A stretch of 17,453 bases of DNA from Desulfobacteraceae bacterium (GTDB taxonomy: Bacteria; Desulfobacterota; Syntrophobacteria; BM002). Below are positions 1 to 6,663 of this stretch, in pieces (within the stretch, counting starts at the first letter, position 1; every line of letters begins with the position of its first letter). The notes under the pieces were generated by a model that ran no database searches, was not told where the DNA came from, and was given only the letters and a program-made list of their open reading frames with translations. The DNA is taken from assembly GCA_002899795.1 (NCBI GenBank), contig PPDG01000458.1, positions 1-17,453 of the forward strand. Direction: 5' to 3'. The position numbers and the translations under genes are program-made.

Positions 1-288
1 GTGGCCCAGGAGGCTCTGACCGCAAACCAGCTTGGACCGGATGATATTGACCTTTTCATCCCACACCAAGCCAACATACGGATAATGAAAAAGGTCGCGG
101 AGCGCTTGGAGATTTCTCCCGATCGGGTTTTTGTGAACATTGAACGCTACGGTAACACTTCATCCGCGAGTATTCCGGTGGCCCTGGACGAGGCTAACCG
201 AGCCGGCCGCCTCAAGCGGGGAGATGTAGTACTGTTGGATGGATTTGGCGGTGGATTTACCTGGGGAGCAGTAATTTTGCGTTGGTAG
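1..288 (+). CDS. fabH: Beta-ketoacyl-ACP synthase III (FabH), C-terminal fragment
   Basis: This is the last 95 residues of FabH, which condenses acetyl-CoA (or another acyl-CoA) with malonyl-ACP to start fatty acid synthesis in the cytoplasm. The fragment shows the family's His in IPHQAN (fragment residue 22) and the Asn in RYGNTSSASIP (residue 52). Their 30-residue spacing equals that of the catalytic His/Asn pair in E. coli FabH, and the C-terminal GGGFTWGA motif follows. The gene is cut by the window edge. The GTG at base 1 is an internal codon, and the active-site Cys lies upstream, out of view. It leads a fatty-acid gene block, with the next gene 56 bp downstream. Identification is firm; primer specificity cannot be judged from this part. 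Confidence 0.95.
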   Translation: MAQEALTANQLGPDDIDLFIPHQANIRIMKKVAERLEISPDRVFVNIERYGNTSSASIPVALDEANRAGRLKRGDVVLLDGFGGGFTWGAVILRW

Positions 289-332
289 GGGGTCTCCTTA
301 ACCGTCGCGCTGTTCACCGTTTTGTCTACGAG

Positions 333-338
333 AGGAGG
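333..338 (+). promoter_or_regulatory. Ribosome binding site supporting a GTG start
   Basis: AGGAGG lies six bases before the GTG at 345. It decides the start of the acyl-CoA dehydrogenase, giving MDYFLTEEQQMIR, the usual N-terminus of the family. Confidence 0.85.
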
Positions 339-344
339 GATTAA

Positions 345-1514
345 GTGGACTATTTCTTGACCGAAGAACAGCAAATGATCCGAGAGATTGCGGCTAAAAT
401 CGCTACAGAGAAGGTCCGTCCAGTGCGCGCTGAACTCGATGAGAGCGAAGAATTCCCTTGGGACATTATGAAGATCCTGGCGCAGTCGGACCTCTTTGGG
501 GTCTATCTGCCGGAAGAGTACGGCGGTTCGGGAGGAGGGGTTCTCGAAAACTGTCTGGCAATCGAAGAAATGGGTCGGGCGTGCATTAGCGTGGCCACCA
601 CTTTTGCGGCCAGTGGCCTGGGGGCCTATCCCATACTGCTTTTCGGCACTGAAGAACAAAAACAGAAGTATTTACCACCCATTGCCAGCGGCGAGAAGCT
701 GGCGGCATTTGGGGTAACAGAGGCCAATGCCGGCAGTGACGCAGGGGGCATTCAGACCACTGCCAAGCGTGATGGTGACCATTATGTTCTCAACGGAACC
801 AAGCAGTGGATCACCAACGCCGGAGAGGCCGAGATCTATACAGTCGTCGCCATGACAGATCGGACCAAAGGTGCCAGGGGAGCAAGCGCGTTTATTGTTG
901 AGAAAGGAGATCCGGGCTTTTCCTTCGGCAAGAAGGAAAAAAAGATGGGTCTCAGGGCCTCGGCCACCAGAGAGCTCCTTTTCAACGATTGCCGCATCCC
1001 CGCAGACCGACTCATTGGCCGGGAAGGCACGGGTTTTATCGTCACTATGAAAACTTTTGATGTGTCGCGGCCGGGTATCGGTGCCCTGGGGGTGGGTCTG
1101 AGCCAAGGAGCACTGGACATTTCGGTGGAATATGCCCGCAAGCGGGTGCAGTTCGGCAAGCCCATCATTGCCTTTCAGGCCGTGCAACACATGCTCGCAG
1201 ACATGGCCACGGAAACGGAGGCCTCCCGCGTTCTGGTCTATGCCGCAGCACGGTACATTGACAGTGGAGCCAAAGACATCTCCAAGATATCGGCCATTTC
1301 TAAACTCTATCCAACCGATGTTGCCATGCGGGTAACCACCAACGCTGTGCAGGTGTTGGGGGGCTACGGTTATATGCGTGATTACCCTGTGGAAAAGATG
1401 ATGCGTGATGCCAAAATACTGCAAATTTATGAGGGGACAAACCAGATTCAGCGCAACATCATTGGCCAGGAATTGAACAAGGAATACGGCCGCATCAAGG
1501 AAACCTTCTTCTAG
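345..1514 (+). CDS. Acyl-CoA dehydrogenase (short/medium-chain type)
   Basis: FAD-dependent acyl-CoA dehydrogenase of 389 aa, the normal length for the short/medium-chain class. It interconverts acyl-CoA and trans-2-enoyl-CoA and passes electrons to ETF. Visible signatures are the first family motif, VTEANAGSDAGG (about residues 126-137), followed by KQWITNAG, the second motif around GGYGYMRDYPVEKMMRDAK, and IYEGTNQIQRNI with the expected catalytic Glu at residue 363. It starts with GTG behind a strong AGGAGG. Its likely electron partner is encoded just downstream (etfB, etfA). Its position between fabH and fabG, where fabD is common, is unusual. It might serve beta-oxidation, or act in the reductive direction on enoyl substrates of the neighbouring fab enzymes; the latter is speculation. 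Substrate chain length cannot be read from sequence. Confidence 0.93.
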   Translation: MDYFLTEEQQMIREIAAKIATEKVRPVRAELDESEEFPWDIMKILAQSDLFGVYLPEEYGGSGGGVLENCLAIEEMGRACISVATTFAASGLGAYPILLFGTEEQKQKYLPPIASGEKLAAFGVTEANAGSDAGGIQTTAKRDGDHYVLNGTKQWITNAGEAEIYTVVAMTDRTKGARGASAFIVEKGDPGFSFGKKEKKMGLRASATRELLFNDCRIPADRLIGREGTGFIVTMKTFDVSRPGIGALGVGLSQGALDISVEYARKRVQFGKPIIAFQAVQHMLADMATETEASRVLVYAAARYIDSGAKDISKISAISKLYPTDVAMRVTTNAVQVLGGYGYMRDYPVEKMMRDAKILQIYEGTNQIQRNIIGQELNKEYGRIKETFF

Positions 1515-1519
1515 GTGGT

Positions 1520-1554
1520 TAACCGGTTATGCCGGTTTGGCCGGTTAGCCGGTC
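1520..1554 (+). repeat. CCGGTT tandem words, about 9-bp period
   Basis: CCGGTT starts at 1523, 1532 and 1541 and CCGGTC at 1549, so spacings are 9, 9 and 8. The first copy sits in the perfect 10-bp palindrome TAACCGGTTA (1520-1529). Located five bases after the acyl-CoA dehydrogenase stop codon. No T-run follows, so it is not a classical terminator. Confidence 0.75.
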
Positions 1555-1561
1555 AAGGACT

Positions 1562-1598
1562 AATTTTAGGCATTTTAGACATTTTAGTTCATTTTAGA
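1562..1598 (+). repeat. CATTTTAGN nonamer array
   Basis: Nonamers AATTTTAGG (1562), CATTTTAGA (1571) and CATTTTAGT (1580) run without a gap. CATTTTAGA recurs at 1590 after one extra base. The same word fills the gap before nusB at 13203-13257. It occupies the spacer just upstream of the etfB ribosome binding site. Confidence 0.8.
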
Positions 1599-1623
1599 CA
1601 ATTAGTTTCATTGGAGTTCCCTC

Positions 1624-2415
1624 ATGCATATCGTTGTTTGTATCAAACAGGTTCCTGATGCCAAAAACGTCCGCATTGACCCAGAGACTAATACCCTGGT
1701 GCGCCAGGGTGTGGACAGCATCGTCAATCCCCACGACTGGTATGCGGTGGAAGCTGCCTTGCTCTTACGGGATGAATACGGCGGTAAGACAACAGTAATG
1801 ACAATGGGACCGCCCCAGGCTGAGGAGGCGCTCAGAGAAACCCTGGCATTGGGTGTGGACGAGGCCGTGCTTCTGAGCGATCGGGCTTTTGCCGGCGCGG
1901 ACACCTGGGCCACTTCGTTGACTCTGGCTCGGGCTGTAGAAAAACTAGGACCGGTGGACCTGGTAATCTGCGGTAAGCAGGCCATTGATGGTGACACTGC
2001 TCAGGTGGGTCCGGGACTGGCAGCGCATTTAGATCAGCCTTATACCACTTATGGCCGTAGGCTGGAGTTGGTGAATGGAGATCAATTGCGGGTAGAGCGT
2101 CTCACCGATTTCGGTTACGAGGTGGTGCAGATGGCACTGCCAGCGGTGGTTACTGTGGTAAGGGAAATTGGTGATCCTAGAATGCCTGGGCTTAAGCACA
2201 AGATGAGGGCGAAAAAACTGGAAATTCCCACCTGGGGTGCGGTTGACTTGGATCTGAATCCAGAAGAAGTTGGTTTGCAGGGCTCTTTCACCCAGGTAGT
2301 CAAGGTATTCAGTCCTCCGCCGCGTAGCGATCGAGAGATGATCACCGGCGAGGTGGAGGAGCAGGCAGAAAAACTATTTAACCTGTTAAGGGCGGGGAAG
2401 GTACCGGGTCTATGA
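1624..2415 (+). CDS. etfB: Electron transfer flavoprotein, beta subunit
   Basis: EtfB is the nucleotide-binding small subunit of the ETF heterodimer, which takes electrons from acyl-CoA dehydrogenases. At 263 aa it has the usual length. It begins MHIVVCIKQVPDAKNVRIDP, contains the CGKQAIDGDTAQVGP segment around residues 117-131, and carries the C-terminal family signature around TDFGYEVVQMALPAVVTVV with a Pro-Ala-Val-Val core. The DGDTAQVGP form is the one I associate with ETFs of anaerobes such as clostridial Bcd/Etf systems rather than the mitochondrial type; this is from memory of family patterns. The ATG has GGAG eight bases upstream. The stop overlaps the etfA start as ATGA, implying coupled translation. 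Whether the complex bifurcates electrons cannot be decided by eye. Confidence 0.94.
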   Translation: MHIVVCIKQVPDAKNVRIDPETNTLVRQGVDSIVNPHDWYAVEAALLLRDEYGGKTTVMTMGPPQAEEALRETLALGVDEAVLLSDRAFAGADTWATSLTLARAVEKLGPVDLVICGKQAIDGDTAQVGPGLAAHLDQPYTTYGRRLELVNGDQLRVERLTDFGYEVVQMALPAVVTVVREIGDPRMPGLKHKMRAKKLEIPTWGAVDLDLNPEEVGLQGSFTQVVKVFSPPPRSDREMITGEVEEQAEKLFNLLRAGKVPGL

Positions 2416-3605
2416 AGGCCAAAGTTGACAAAGAAAAGTGCATAGCTTGTGGCGAATGTGTGGAAGTTTGTCCGGTTGAGGCCATCGAGATAGTGGACGA
2501 GATGGCGGAGGTGGATGACTCCTGCAACCTCTGCGGCCTTTGCGTAGATTCCTGCGATTATGAAGCCATTGACATGCCCGAGGTTGATGCACCCAAGACC
2601 GAGGACCTGGAGTCTTATAAAGGCGTCTGGATTGTTGCTGAGCACCTCAATGGTGAGGTGCACTCAGTTTCCTACGAACTCCTGGGAGCCGGCAGGACCC
2701 TGGCTGACAAACTCGGAGTGGAACTGGCAGCAATACTGATTGGAGATCAGCTCCAAGATGCTGCTCAGCAACTCATCGGCTACGGTGCAGACCGTGTTCA
2801 CCTGGTGGAGCACACAGCCCTTTCTCCTTTTAATGACGAGTCCCACTCCCAGGTTCTGACGGAACTTATCCGACAGAAAAAACCGGAGATTCTCTTGGCG
2901 GGGGCGACTGCCATGGGGCGTTCGTTTATTCCCCGGGTGGCGGTAGCTGTGGAAACCGGCTTGACGGCTGACTGTACCGGACTCGATATTGGCGAAGATG
3001 GACTGTTGTATCAGACCAGACCGGCTTTTGGCGGTAATGTTATGGCCACCATTCTCTGTCCAAACCGTCGGCCGCAAATGGCTACGGTCCGGCCCATGGT
3101 CATGAAAAAGCGGGCTTTCGACGAGCAGCGCCAGGGAGTGGTGGAACCATTCACTCCCAGTCAAGAGGCCATTACCTCCAGGGTAAAAGTACTTGAAACC
3201 GTAATCCAGGAACAGGAAACAGCACGTCTGGCCGAGGCTGATGTGGTGGTTACTGGTGGCCGGGGCTTACAAAAAGCTGAGAATTTTGATGTCATCGAAG
3301 AGTTGGACCTTCTGCTGGATGGTGCAGTTGGCGCTACCAGAAGTGTGGTGGATGAAGGGTGGAAGGCTTACAGCCACCAGGTGGGACAGACAGGCAAAAC
3401 GGTTTCTCCCAAACTCTACATGGCTTGCGGCGTATCAGGAGCCATCCAACATGTGGTGGGTATGCAAGGCTCTGAGATTATTGTGGCTGTTAACAGAGAT
3501 CCCGAGGCACCCATTTTCGACATAGTGAATTACGGGGTGGTGGCGGATCTCTTTGAATTTCTGCCTGCATTTGTGAAGAAAATAAATGAAAAGCGAGGAG
3601 AATGA
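2412..3605 (+). CDS. etfA: Electron transfer flavoprotein, alpha subunit, with fused N-terminal 2[4Fe-4S] ferredoxin domain
   Basis: EtfA pairs with EtfB and binds the electron-shuttling FAD. This 397-aa copy is longer than a plain EtfA (roughly 310-330 aa) because of an N-terminal bacterial-type ferredoxin. Cys10, 13, 16 and 20 form CxxCxxCxxxCP, and Cys38, 41, 44 and 48 form a second CxxCxxCxxxC. The ETF alpha domains follow from about residue 65. The C-terminal FAD signature LYMACGVSGAIQH begins at residue 335 and NRDPEAPIFDIVNYG follows. Both clusters look complete. The start overlaps the etfB stop by four bases. The fused ferredoxin suggests an extra electron wire toward a ferredoxin, membrane oxidoreductase or quinone partner not encoded here. 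The EtfA assignment is firm; the electron route is inference. Confidence 0.95.
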   Translation: MKAKVDKEKCIACGECVEVCPVEAIEIVDEMAEVDDSCNLCGLCVDSCDYEAIDMPEVDAPKTEDLESYKGVWIVAEHLNGEVHSVSYELLGAGRTLADKLGVELAAILIGDQLQDAAQQLIGYGADRVHLVEHTALSPFNDESHSQVLTELIRQKKPEILLAGATAMGRSFIPRVAVAVETGLTADCTGLDIGEDGLLYQTRPAFGGNVMATILCPNRRPQMATVRPMVMKKRAFDEQRQGVVEPFTPSQEAITSRVKVLETVIQEQETARLAEADVVVTGGRGLQKAENFDVIEELDLLLDGAVGATRSVVDEGWKAYSHQVGQTGKTVSPKLYMACGVSGAIQHVVGMQGSEIIVAVNRDPEAPIFDIVNYGVVADLFEFLPAFVKKINEKRGE

Positions 3606-3611
3606 AAAAAT

Positions 3612-3639
3612 CCTAAGCACGAAATCACAGTGCTTTAGG
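3612..3639 (+). other. Stem-loop after etfA
   Basis: CCTAAGCAC (3612-3620) faces GTGCTTTAGG (3630-3639), pairing over nine bases with one bulged T. It starts seven bases after the etfA stop. No T-run follows, so it may protect mRNA ends or act as a weak Rho-type signal rather than an intrinsic terminator. Confidence 0.55.
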
Positions 3640-3747
3640 TGTCGGGTGTCAGGTGTCAGGAAAAAGAAACATCGAAGCTGAAATCTGAATACTGAAACCT
3701 GAACACTGAAACCTTAGTCATTGTGATTTAGTGTTTGGGATTTGGGA
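3638..3747 (+). repeat. Three different heptamer arrays in the etfA-fabG gap
   Basis: Three words repeat at an exact 7-bp period. GGTGTCR occurs three times (3638-3658). CTGAANN occurs five times (3678-3712: units ending AT, TA, AC, CA, AC). TTTGGGA occurs twice (3734-3747) and runs into a six-T stretch. None is a multiple of three and no coding frame spans them. The long reading frame that enters fabG from 3735 begins inside the third array, which is one reason to reject that start. Confidence 0.85.
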
Positions 3748-3770
3748 TTTTTTCGCACATGGGAGGGGAC

Positions 3771-4523
3771 ATGGCTGAAGACAGCAAAAAGGTTGCAGTT
3801 GTTACCGGAGGTTCACGAGGAATCGGTCGTGCAATTATCATGGCTCTTGTTGAGCCGGGCTTGACAGTGGTTTTTAATCACTTCGATCCACCTGAGGACA
3901 CGGCTGCTGATGAAACCATCCAAATGGCACAGGACAAGGGTTGTGAGATCGAGGGAATACGGCTGGATGTCGCAGATTATAAAGCGGTTCAAGAGTTCAT
4001 TGCCGGCGTGGTGGACCGTCATGGGCGTGTTGACATCCTAGTCAACAACGCCGGTATTACCAGGGACACCCTGCTGATGAGAATGAAAGAGGTGGATTGG
4101 GATGCGGTGTTGGCGGTAAACCTCAAGTCCGTTTTTAACTGTACCCAGGCGGTTGCACGCCACATGACGAAGCAGCGCTACGGCCGGGTTGTGAACATAG
4201 CCTCAGTAGTGGGGGCCATGGGCAACGCAGGTCAGGCCAATTATGCCGCATCCAAGGCTGGCATCATGGGCTTCACCAAATCGGTGGCTCGGGAACTGGC
4301 AAGCCGGAATGTCACGGTAAATGCAGTGGCGCCTGGTTTTATCGAAACTGAGATGACGGCGCAGCTTCCCGAGAAGGCCAAGGAGGCCTTTCTAACCCAA
4401 ATTCCCCTGGGTCGTGCGGGTCAGCCTGAGGATGTTGCCCAGGTGGTGAAATTTCTGATTTCAGAAGAGGCCTCATACATTACGGGGCAGGTAATTCATT
4501 TGAATGGTGGGATGTATATGTGA
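3771..4523 (+). CDS. fabG: 3-oxoacyl-ACP reductase (FabG)
   Basis: NADPH-dependent short-chain dehydrogenase that reduces beta-ketoacyl-ACP in the fatty acid elongation cycle. From the chosen ATG it is 250 aa, close to the 244-248 usual for FabG. The nucleotide-binding TGGSRGIGR is at residues 12-20, then NNAGITRDTLLMRM. The catalytic triad Ser145, Tyr158 and Lys162 has the canonical spacing, and VNAVAPGFIETEM follows. An in-frame TTG at 3735 would add MGFGIFSHMGGD from repeat-derived spacer. The ATG at 3771 has GGAGG four bases upstream and gives a normal N-terminus. In related clusters acpP follows fabG; here a palindrome directly abuts the stop codon and no acpP follows. Confidence 0.95.
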   Translation: MAEDSKKVAVVTGGSRGIGRAIIMALVEPGLTVVFNHFDPPEDTAADETIQMAQDKGCEIEGIRLDVADYKAVQEFIAGVVDRHGRVDILVNNAGITRDTLLMRMKEVDWDAVLAVNLKSVFNCTQAVARHMTKQRYGRVVNIASVVGAMGNAGQANYAASKAGIMGFTKSVARELASRNVTVNAVAPGFIETEMTAQLPEKAKEAFLTQIPLGRAGQPEDVAQVVKFLISEEASYITGQVIHLNGGMYM

Positions 4524-4543
4524 GCGCCTAGCATGCTAGGCGC
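4524..4543 (+). repeat. Perfect 20-bp palindrome abutting the fabG stop codon
   Basis: GCGCCTAGCATGCTAGGCGC is a perfect palindrome beginning at the first base after the fabG TGA. As RNA it would form an 8-bp GC-rich stem with a CATG loop. It could act as an mRNA-stabilising or attenuating hairpin, or as a symmetric protein-binding site. No T-run follows. Confidence 0.9.
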
Positions 4544-4545
4544 AG

Positions 4546-4607
4546 GCATGGAGCATAGGGCATGGGGCATGGAGAAGGGACATAAACCGCTTCCAAATAC
4601 TCCATGC
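4546..4607 (+). repeat. GCATGGA heptamer array with facing arm
   Basis: Four heptamers (GCATGGA, GCATAGG, GCATGGG, GCATGGA) occupy 4546-4573 without a gap. CTCCATGC at 4600-4607 is the reverse complement of GCATGGAG at 4567-4574, so the array can fold back across a 25-base loop. Confidence 0.8.
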
Positions 4608-4621
4608 TCAATAAAATGCCG

Positions 4622-4643
4622 GGTGGGCATCACATTGCCCACC
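4622..4643 (+). promoter_or_regulatory. Hairpin upstream of fabF
   Basis: GGTGGGCA (4622-4629) pairs perfectly with TGCCCACC (4636-4643) around the loop TCACAT. It ends 36 bases before the fabF ATG. No T-run follows. A role as leader structure or processing site is possible but not shown. Confidence 0.6.
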
Positions 4644-4679
4644 GATTGAAATCTATCAACTTTAGTTGAGGATTAAGCA

Positions 4680-5921
4680 ATGCAAAGACGGGTCGTGGTT
4701 ACGGGTTTGGGTTTGGTGACACCGGTGGGAATTGGTGTGGAGGAGACATGGTCAGCTCTGGTGGCTGGCAAGTCAGGAATCAGCCGGATTACCAGGTTTG
4801 ACGCCACTGACATGGCCACCCAGATTGCCGGGGAGGTTAAAGATTTCAAAGCGGAAGACTATGTCTCCCGCAAGGATCTCAGAAGGATGGACATATTTAC
4901 CATATATGCTCTGGCGGCGACTCGAATGGCGGTAGACGATGCCAATCTGAATATTAGGGGCAACAACGCCGATCGGGTTGGAGTTGTTATCGGCTGTGGC
5001 CTCGGTGGTCTTGCAACCATTGAAAAATATCATCGGATTATGCTGGAGCAAGGACCCAAGAAGATAAGCCCTTTCTTTATTCCCATGATTATCGCCAACA
5101 TGGCTCCAGGTCAGATTTCCATCTTTTTTGGAGCCAAGGGGCCGAATGTCGCCATTGAAACGGCCTGTGCCGCCGGCACTCACGCGGTGGGTGACGCCTT
5201 CAAACACATCCAACGTGGTGCTGCCGATGCCATGATTACAGGAGGTGTGGAATCAACTGTCACAATGCTGGCCATAGGAGGTTTTAACGCTATGCGGGCC
5301 CTCTCAACCCGCAATGATGAGCCGCTAAAGGCATCTCGTCCTTTTGACCGAGACCGAGACGGTTTTGTTCTGGCCGAGGGCAGTGGCATTATCATTCTGG
5401 AGGAACTGGATCACGCCCTTGAACGCGGAGCCACTATCCACGCAGAGGTAATTGGCTACGGCCTGACCGGAGATGCCTTCCATATTGCAGCTCCGGCACC
5501 GGAAGGTGAGGGGATGGCCCGTTGTATGCAGATGGCCGTCGATGATGCGGGAATCAGGCCCGAGGAAGTTGACTACATTAATGCACACGGCACCTCCACC
5601 GACTTGAATGACAAGTTTGAAACGCAAGCCATAAAGACCGTTTTTGGAGAACACAGTTACAAGCTGGCTGTTAGCTCTACCAAGTCCATGACCGGACACC
5701 TCCTGGGAGGCGCGGGTGGGGTGGAGAGCGCCATAGCCGTGCTTACCATCAAGAACGGCATCATTCCACCGACAATCAACTACGAGAATCCGGACCCGGA
5801 CTGTGATCTGGACTACGTCCCCAATATTAGCCGGAAAGCGGAGGTAAGAACAGTGCTTTCCAATTCGTTTGGTTTTGGTGGCACCAATGCCGCCCTGGTG
5901 TTTCGTCGCTATGAATCCTGA
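4680..5921 (+). CDS. fabF: Beta-ketoacyl-ACP synthase II (FabF)
   Basis: FabF is the elongating condensing enzyme of fatty acid synthesis, acting on acyl-ACP plus malonyl-ACP. At 413 aa it matches the family. The Cys-His-His triad is intact: Cys163 in ETACAAGTHA, His303 in NAHGTSTDLND and His340 in SMTGHLLGGAGG, numbering that coincides with E. coli FabF. The C-terminal NSFGFGGTNAALVF is present. The ATG has a GAGGA ribosome site seven bases upstream. It lies 156 bp after fabG and 27 bp before rpiB. The acpP gene that usually precedes it is absent from the gap. Confidence 0.97.
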   Translation: MQRRVVVTGLGLVTPVGIGVEETWSALVAGKSGISRITRFDATDMATQIAGEVKDFKAEDYVSRKDLRRMDIFTIYALAATRMAVDDANLNIRGNNADRVGVVIGCGLGGLATIEKYHRIMLEQGPKKISPFFIPMIIANMAPGQISIFFGAKGPNVAIETACAAGTHAVGDAFKHIQRGAADAMITGGVESTVTMLAIGGFNAMRALSTRNDEPLKASRPFDRDRDGFVLAEGSGIIILEELDHALERGATIHAEVIGYGLTGDAFHIAAPAPEGEGMARCMQMAVDDAGIRPEEVDYINAHGTSTDLNDKFETQAIKTVFGEHSYKLAVSSTKSMTGHLLGGAGGVESAIAVLTIKNGIIPPTINYENPDPDCDLDYVPNISRKAEVRTVLSNSFGFGGTNAALVFRRYES

Positions 5922-5948
5922 AGTTATTTTCCTCCGGGGAGAGCGAAC

Positions 5949-6380
5949 ATGAAAGTCATTATCGGGAGCGATCACGCAGGTTTTTTAATGAAAAGCCAGG
6001 TCAAAACCGTGCTGGAAGATATGGGACATTCTGTGGAAGATGTGGGCTGCCACAGTGAAGACTCCGTTGATTATCCAGTCTTCGGCAAGGCTGTGGCGGC
6101 CGGGGTCGCCAGAGGTGAATTCACCAAAGGCATTCTTGTCTGTGGCTCCGGCCTGGGTATGTCCATGATTGCCAACCGCTTTGTTGGTGTGCGTGCAGCC
6201 CTGTGCAACGATCTTTACAGCGCTGTTTTAAGTCGACGACACAATGACGCTAATCTACTGGTAATGGGGGGGAGGCTCATCGGGGCCGACCTGGCGGGTG
6301 AGATTGTTAGAACCTGGCTGGTGACTGAATTTGATGGTGGGCGTCATCAGGGCAGAATAGCGCAACTGGACGAGGTTTAG
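5949..6380 (+). CDS. rpiB: Ribose-5-phosphate isomerase B
   Basis: RpiB interconverts ribose-5-phosphate and ribulose-5-phosphate. Ribulose-5-phosphate is the precursor used by the RibB activity encoded further on. The protein is 143 aa, the usual size for the RpiB/LacAB fold. GSDHAGF carries the conserved Asp8 and His9, Cys65 lies in CGSGLGMSMIANRF (a Ser replaces the more common Thr after Gly), and His98 lies in SRRHNDAN. These correspond to E. coli Cys66 and His99. It follows fabF by 27 bp, probably in the same transcript. Its TAG stop codon is also the outer end of the long palindromic element that follows. Confidence 0.95.
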   Translation: MKVIIGSDHAGFLMKSQVKTVLEDMGHSVEDVGCHSEDSVDYPVFGKAVAAGVARGEFTKGILVCGSGLGMSMIANRFVGVRAALCNDLYSAVLSRRHNDANLLVMGGRLIGADLAGEIVRTWLVTEFDGGRHQGRIAQLDEV

Positions 6381-6584
6381 CCCGGAGGTTTCATGAATCG
6401 CTGTCGCGAGACCGTGGAGAAGGGTGTGCCACCGGGCAACCGCAGGGTGTTGGTTCCGAGGCGTACTTAAACAGTACGTCGCAGGGGGAGCCTGTCCTGA
6501 GCCTGTCGAAGGAACACCCGAGGACGCCCGGAAGGACAGTCATATCCTCGGTCGCAGCAGGCGATTCATGAAACCTTCGGGCTA
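6378..6584 (+). repeat. 207-bp imperfect palindromic element (MITE-like) after rpiB
   Basis: The ends form a 24-bp inverted repeat with one mismatch: 6378-6401 (TAGCCCGGAGGTTTCATGAA, then TCGC) against 6561-6584. Symmetry continues weakly inward, and near the centre CGTACT (6462-6467) faces AGTACG (6473-6478) around TAAAC. No transposase is encoded, so it resembles a non-autonomous element or an oversized REP. It overlaps the rpiB stop codon. No clear target-site duplication was found. This element and the heptamer block after it account for the 375-bp gap before glyA. Confidence 0.75.
6487..6512 (-). repeat. Dispersed TTCGACAGGCTCAGG-type repeat, copy 1
   Basis: Read on the minus strand this gives CCTTCGACAGGCTCAGGACA followed by GGCTCC, a short repeat seen in many bacterial genomes. 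When translated it yields the artefactual peptide SFDRLRTGS. It is embedded in the right half of the palindromic element, and a related copy lies at the nusB 3' end (13786-13813). Confidence 0.7.
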
Positions 6585-6586
6585 GA

Positions 6587-6663
6587 CATTTTCCATCTGT
6601 CATTTCTCGTTTAACATCTCTGATTTAACACTTCCCATTTCGCATTTATCATTATACATTGCG
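6587..6663 (+). repeat. CATTTNN array of 11 consecutive heptamers
   Basis: Eleven heptamers run without a slip from 6587 to 6663. They include CATTTTC, CATCTGT, CATTTCT, CATTTCG, CATTTAT and CATTATA. Most begin CAT and are T-rich; four keep only the C/G-A/G-T-T-T skeleton. It is the longest array in the window. Confidence 0.88.

Noticed and set aside
1515..1623. Intrinsic terminator between the acyl-CoA dehydrogenase gene and etfB
   Set aside because: The CCGGTT repeats offer only short competing stems and are not followed by a T-run; functional linkage of the genes argues for co-transcription.
4524..4679. A small acpP gene between fabG and fabF
   Set aside because: The gap is 156 bp, too short for a roughly 78-residue carrier protein, and no DSL phosphopantetheine motif is encoded in any frame I read.
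6391..6603. A 70-codon minus-strand reading frame containing SFDRLRTGS
   Set aside because: It is translated from the palindromic element and its embedded dispersed repeat; this peptide is a known artefact of that repeat.
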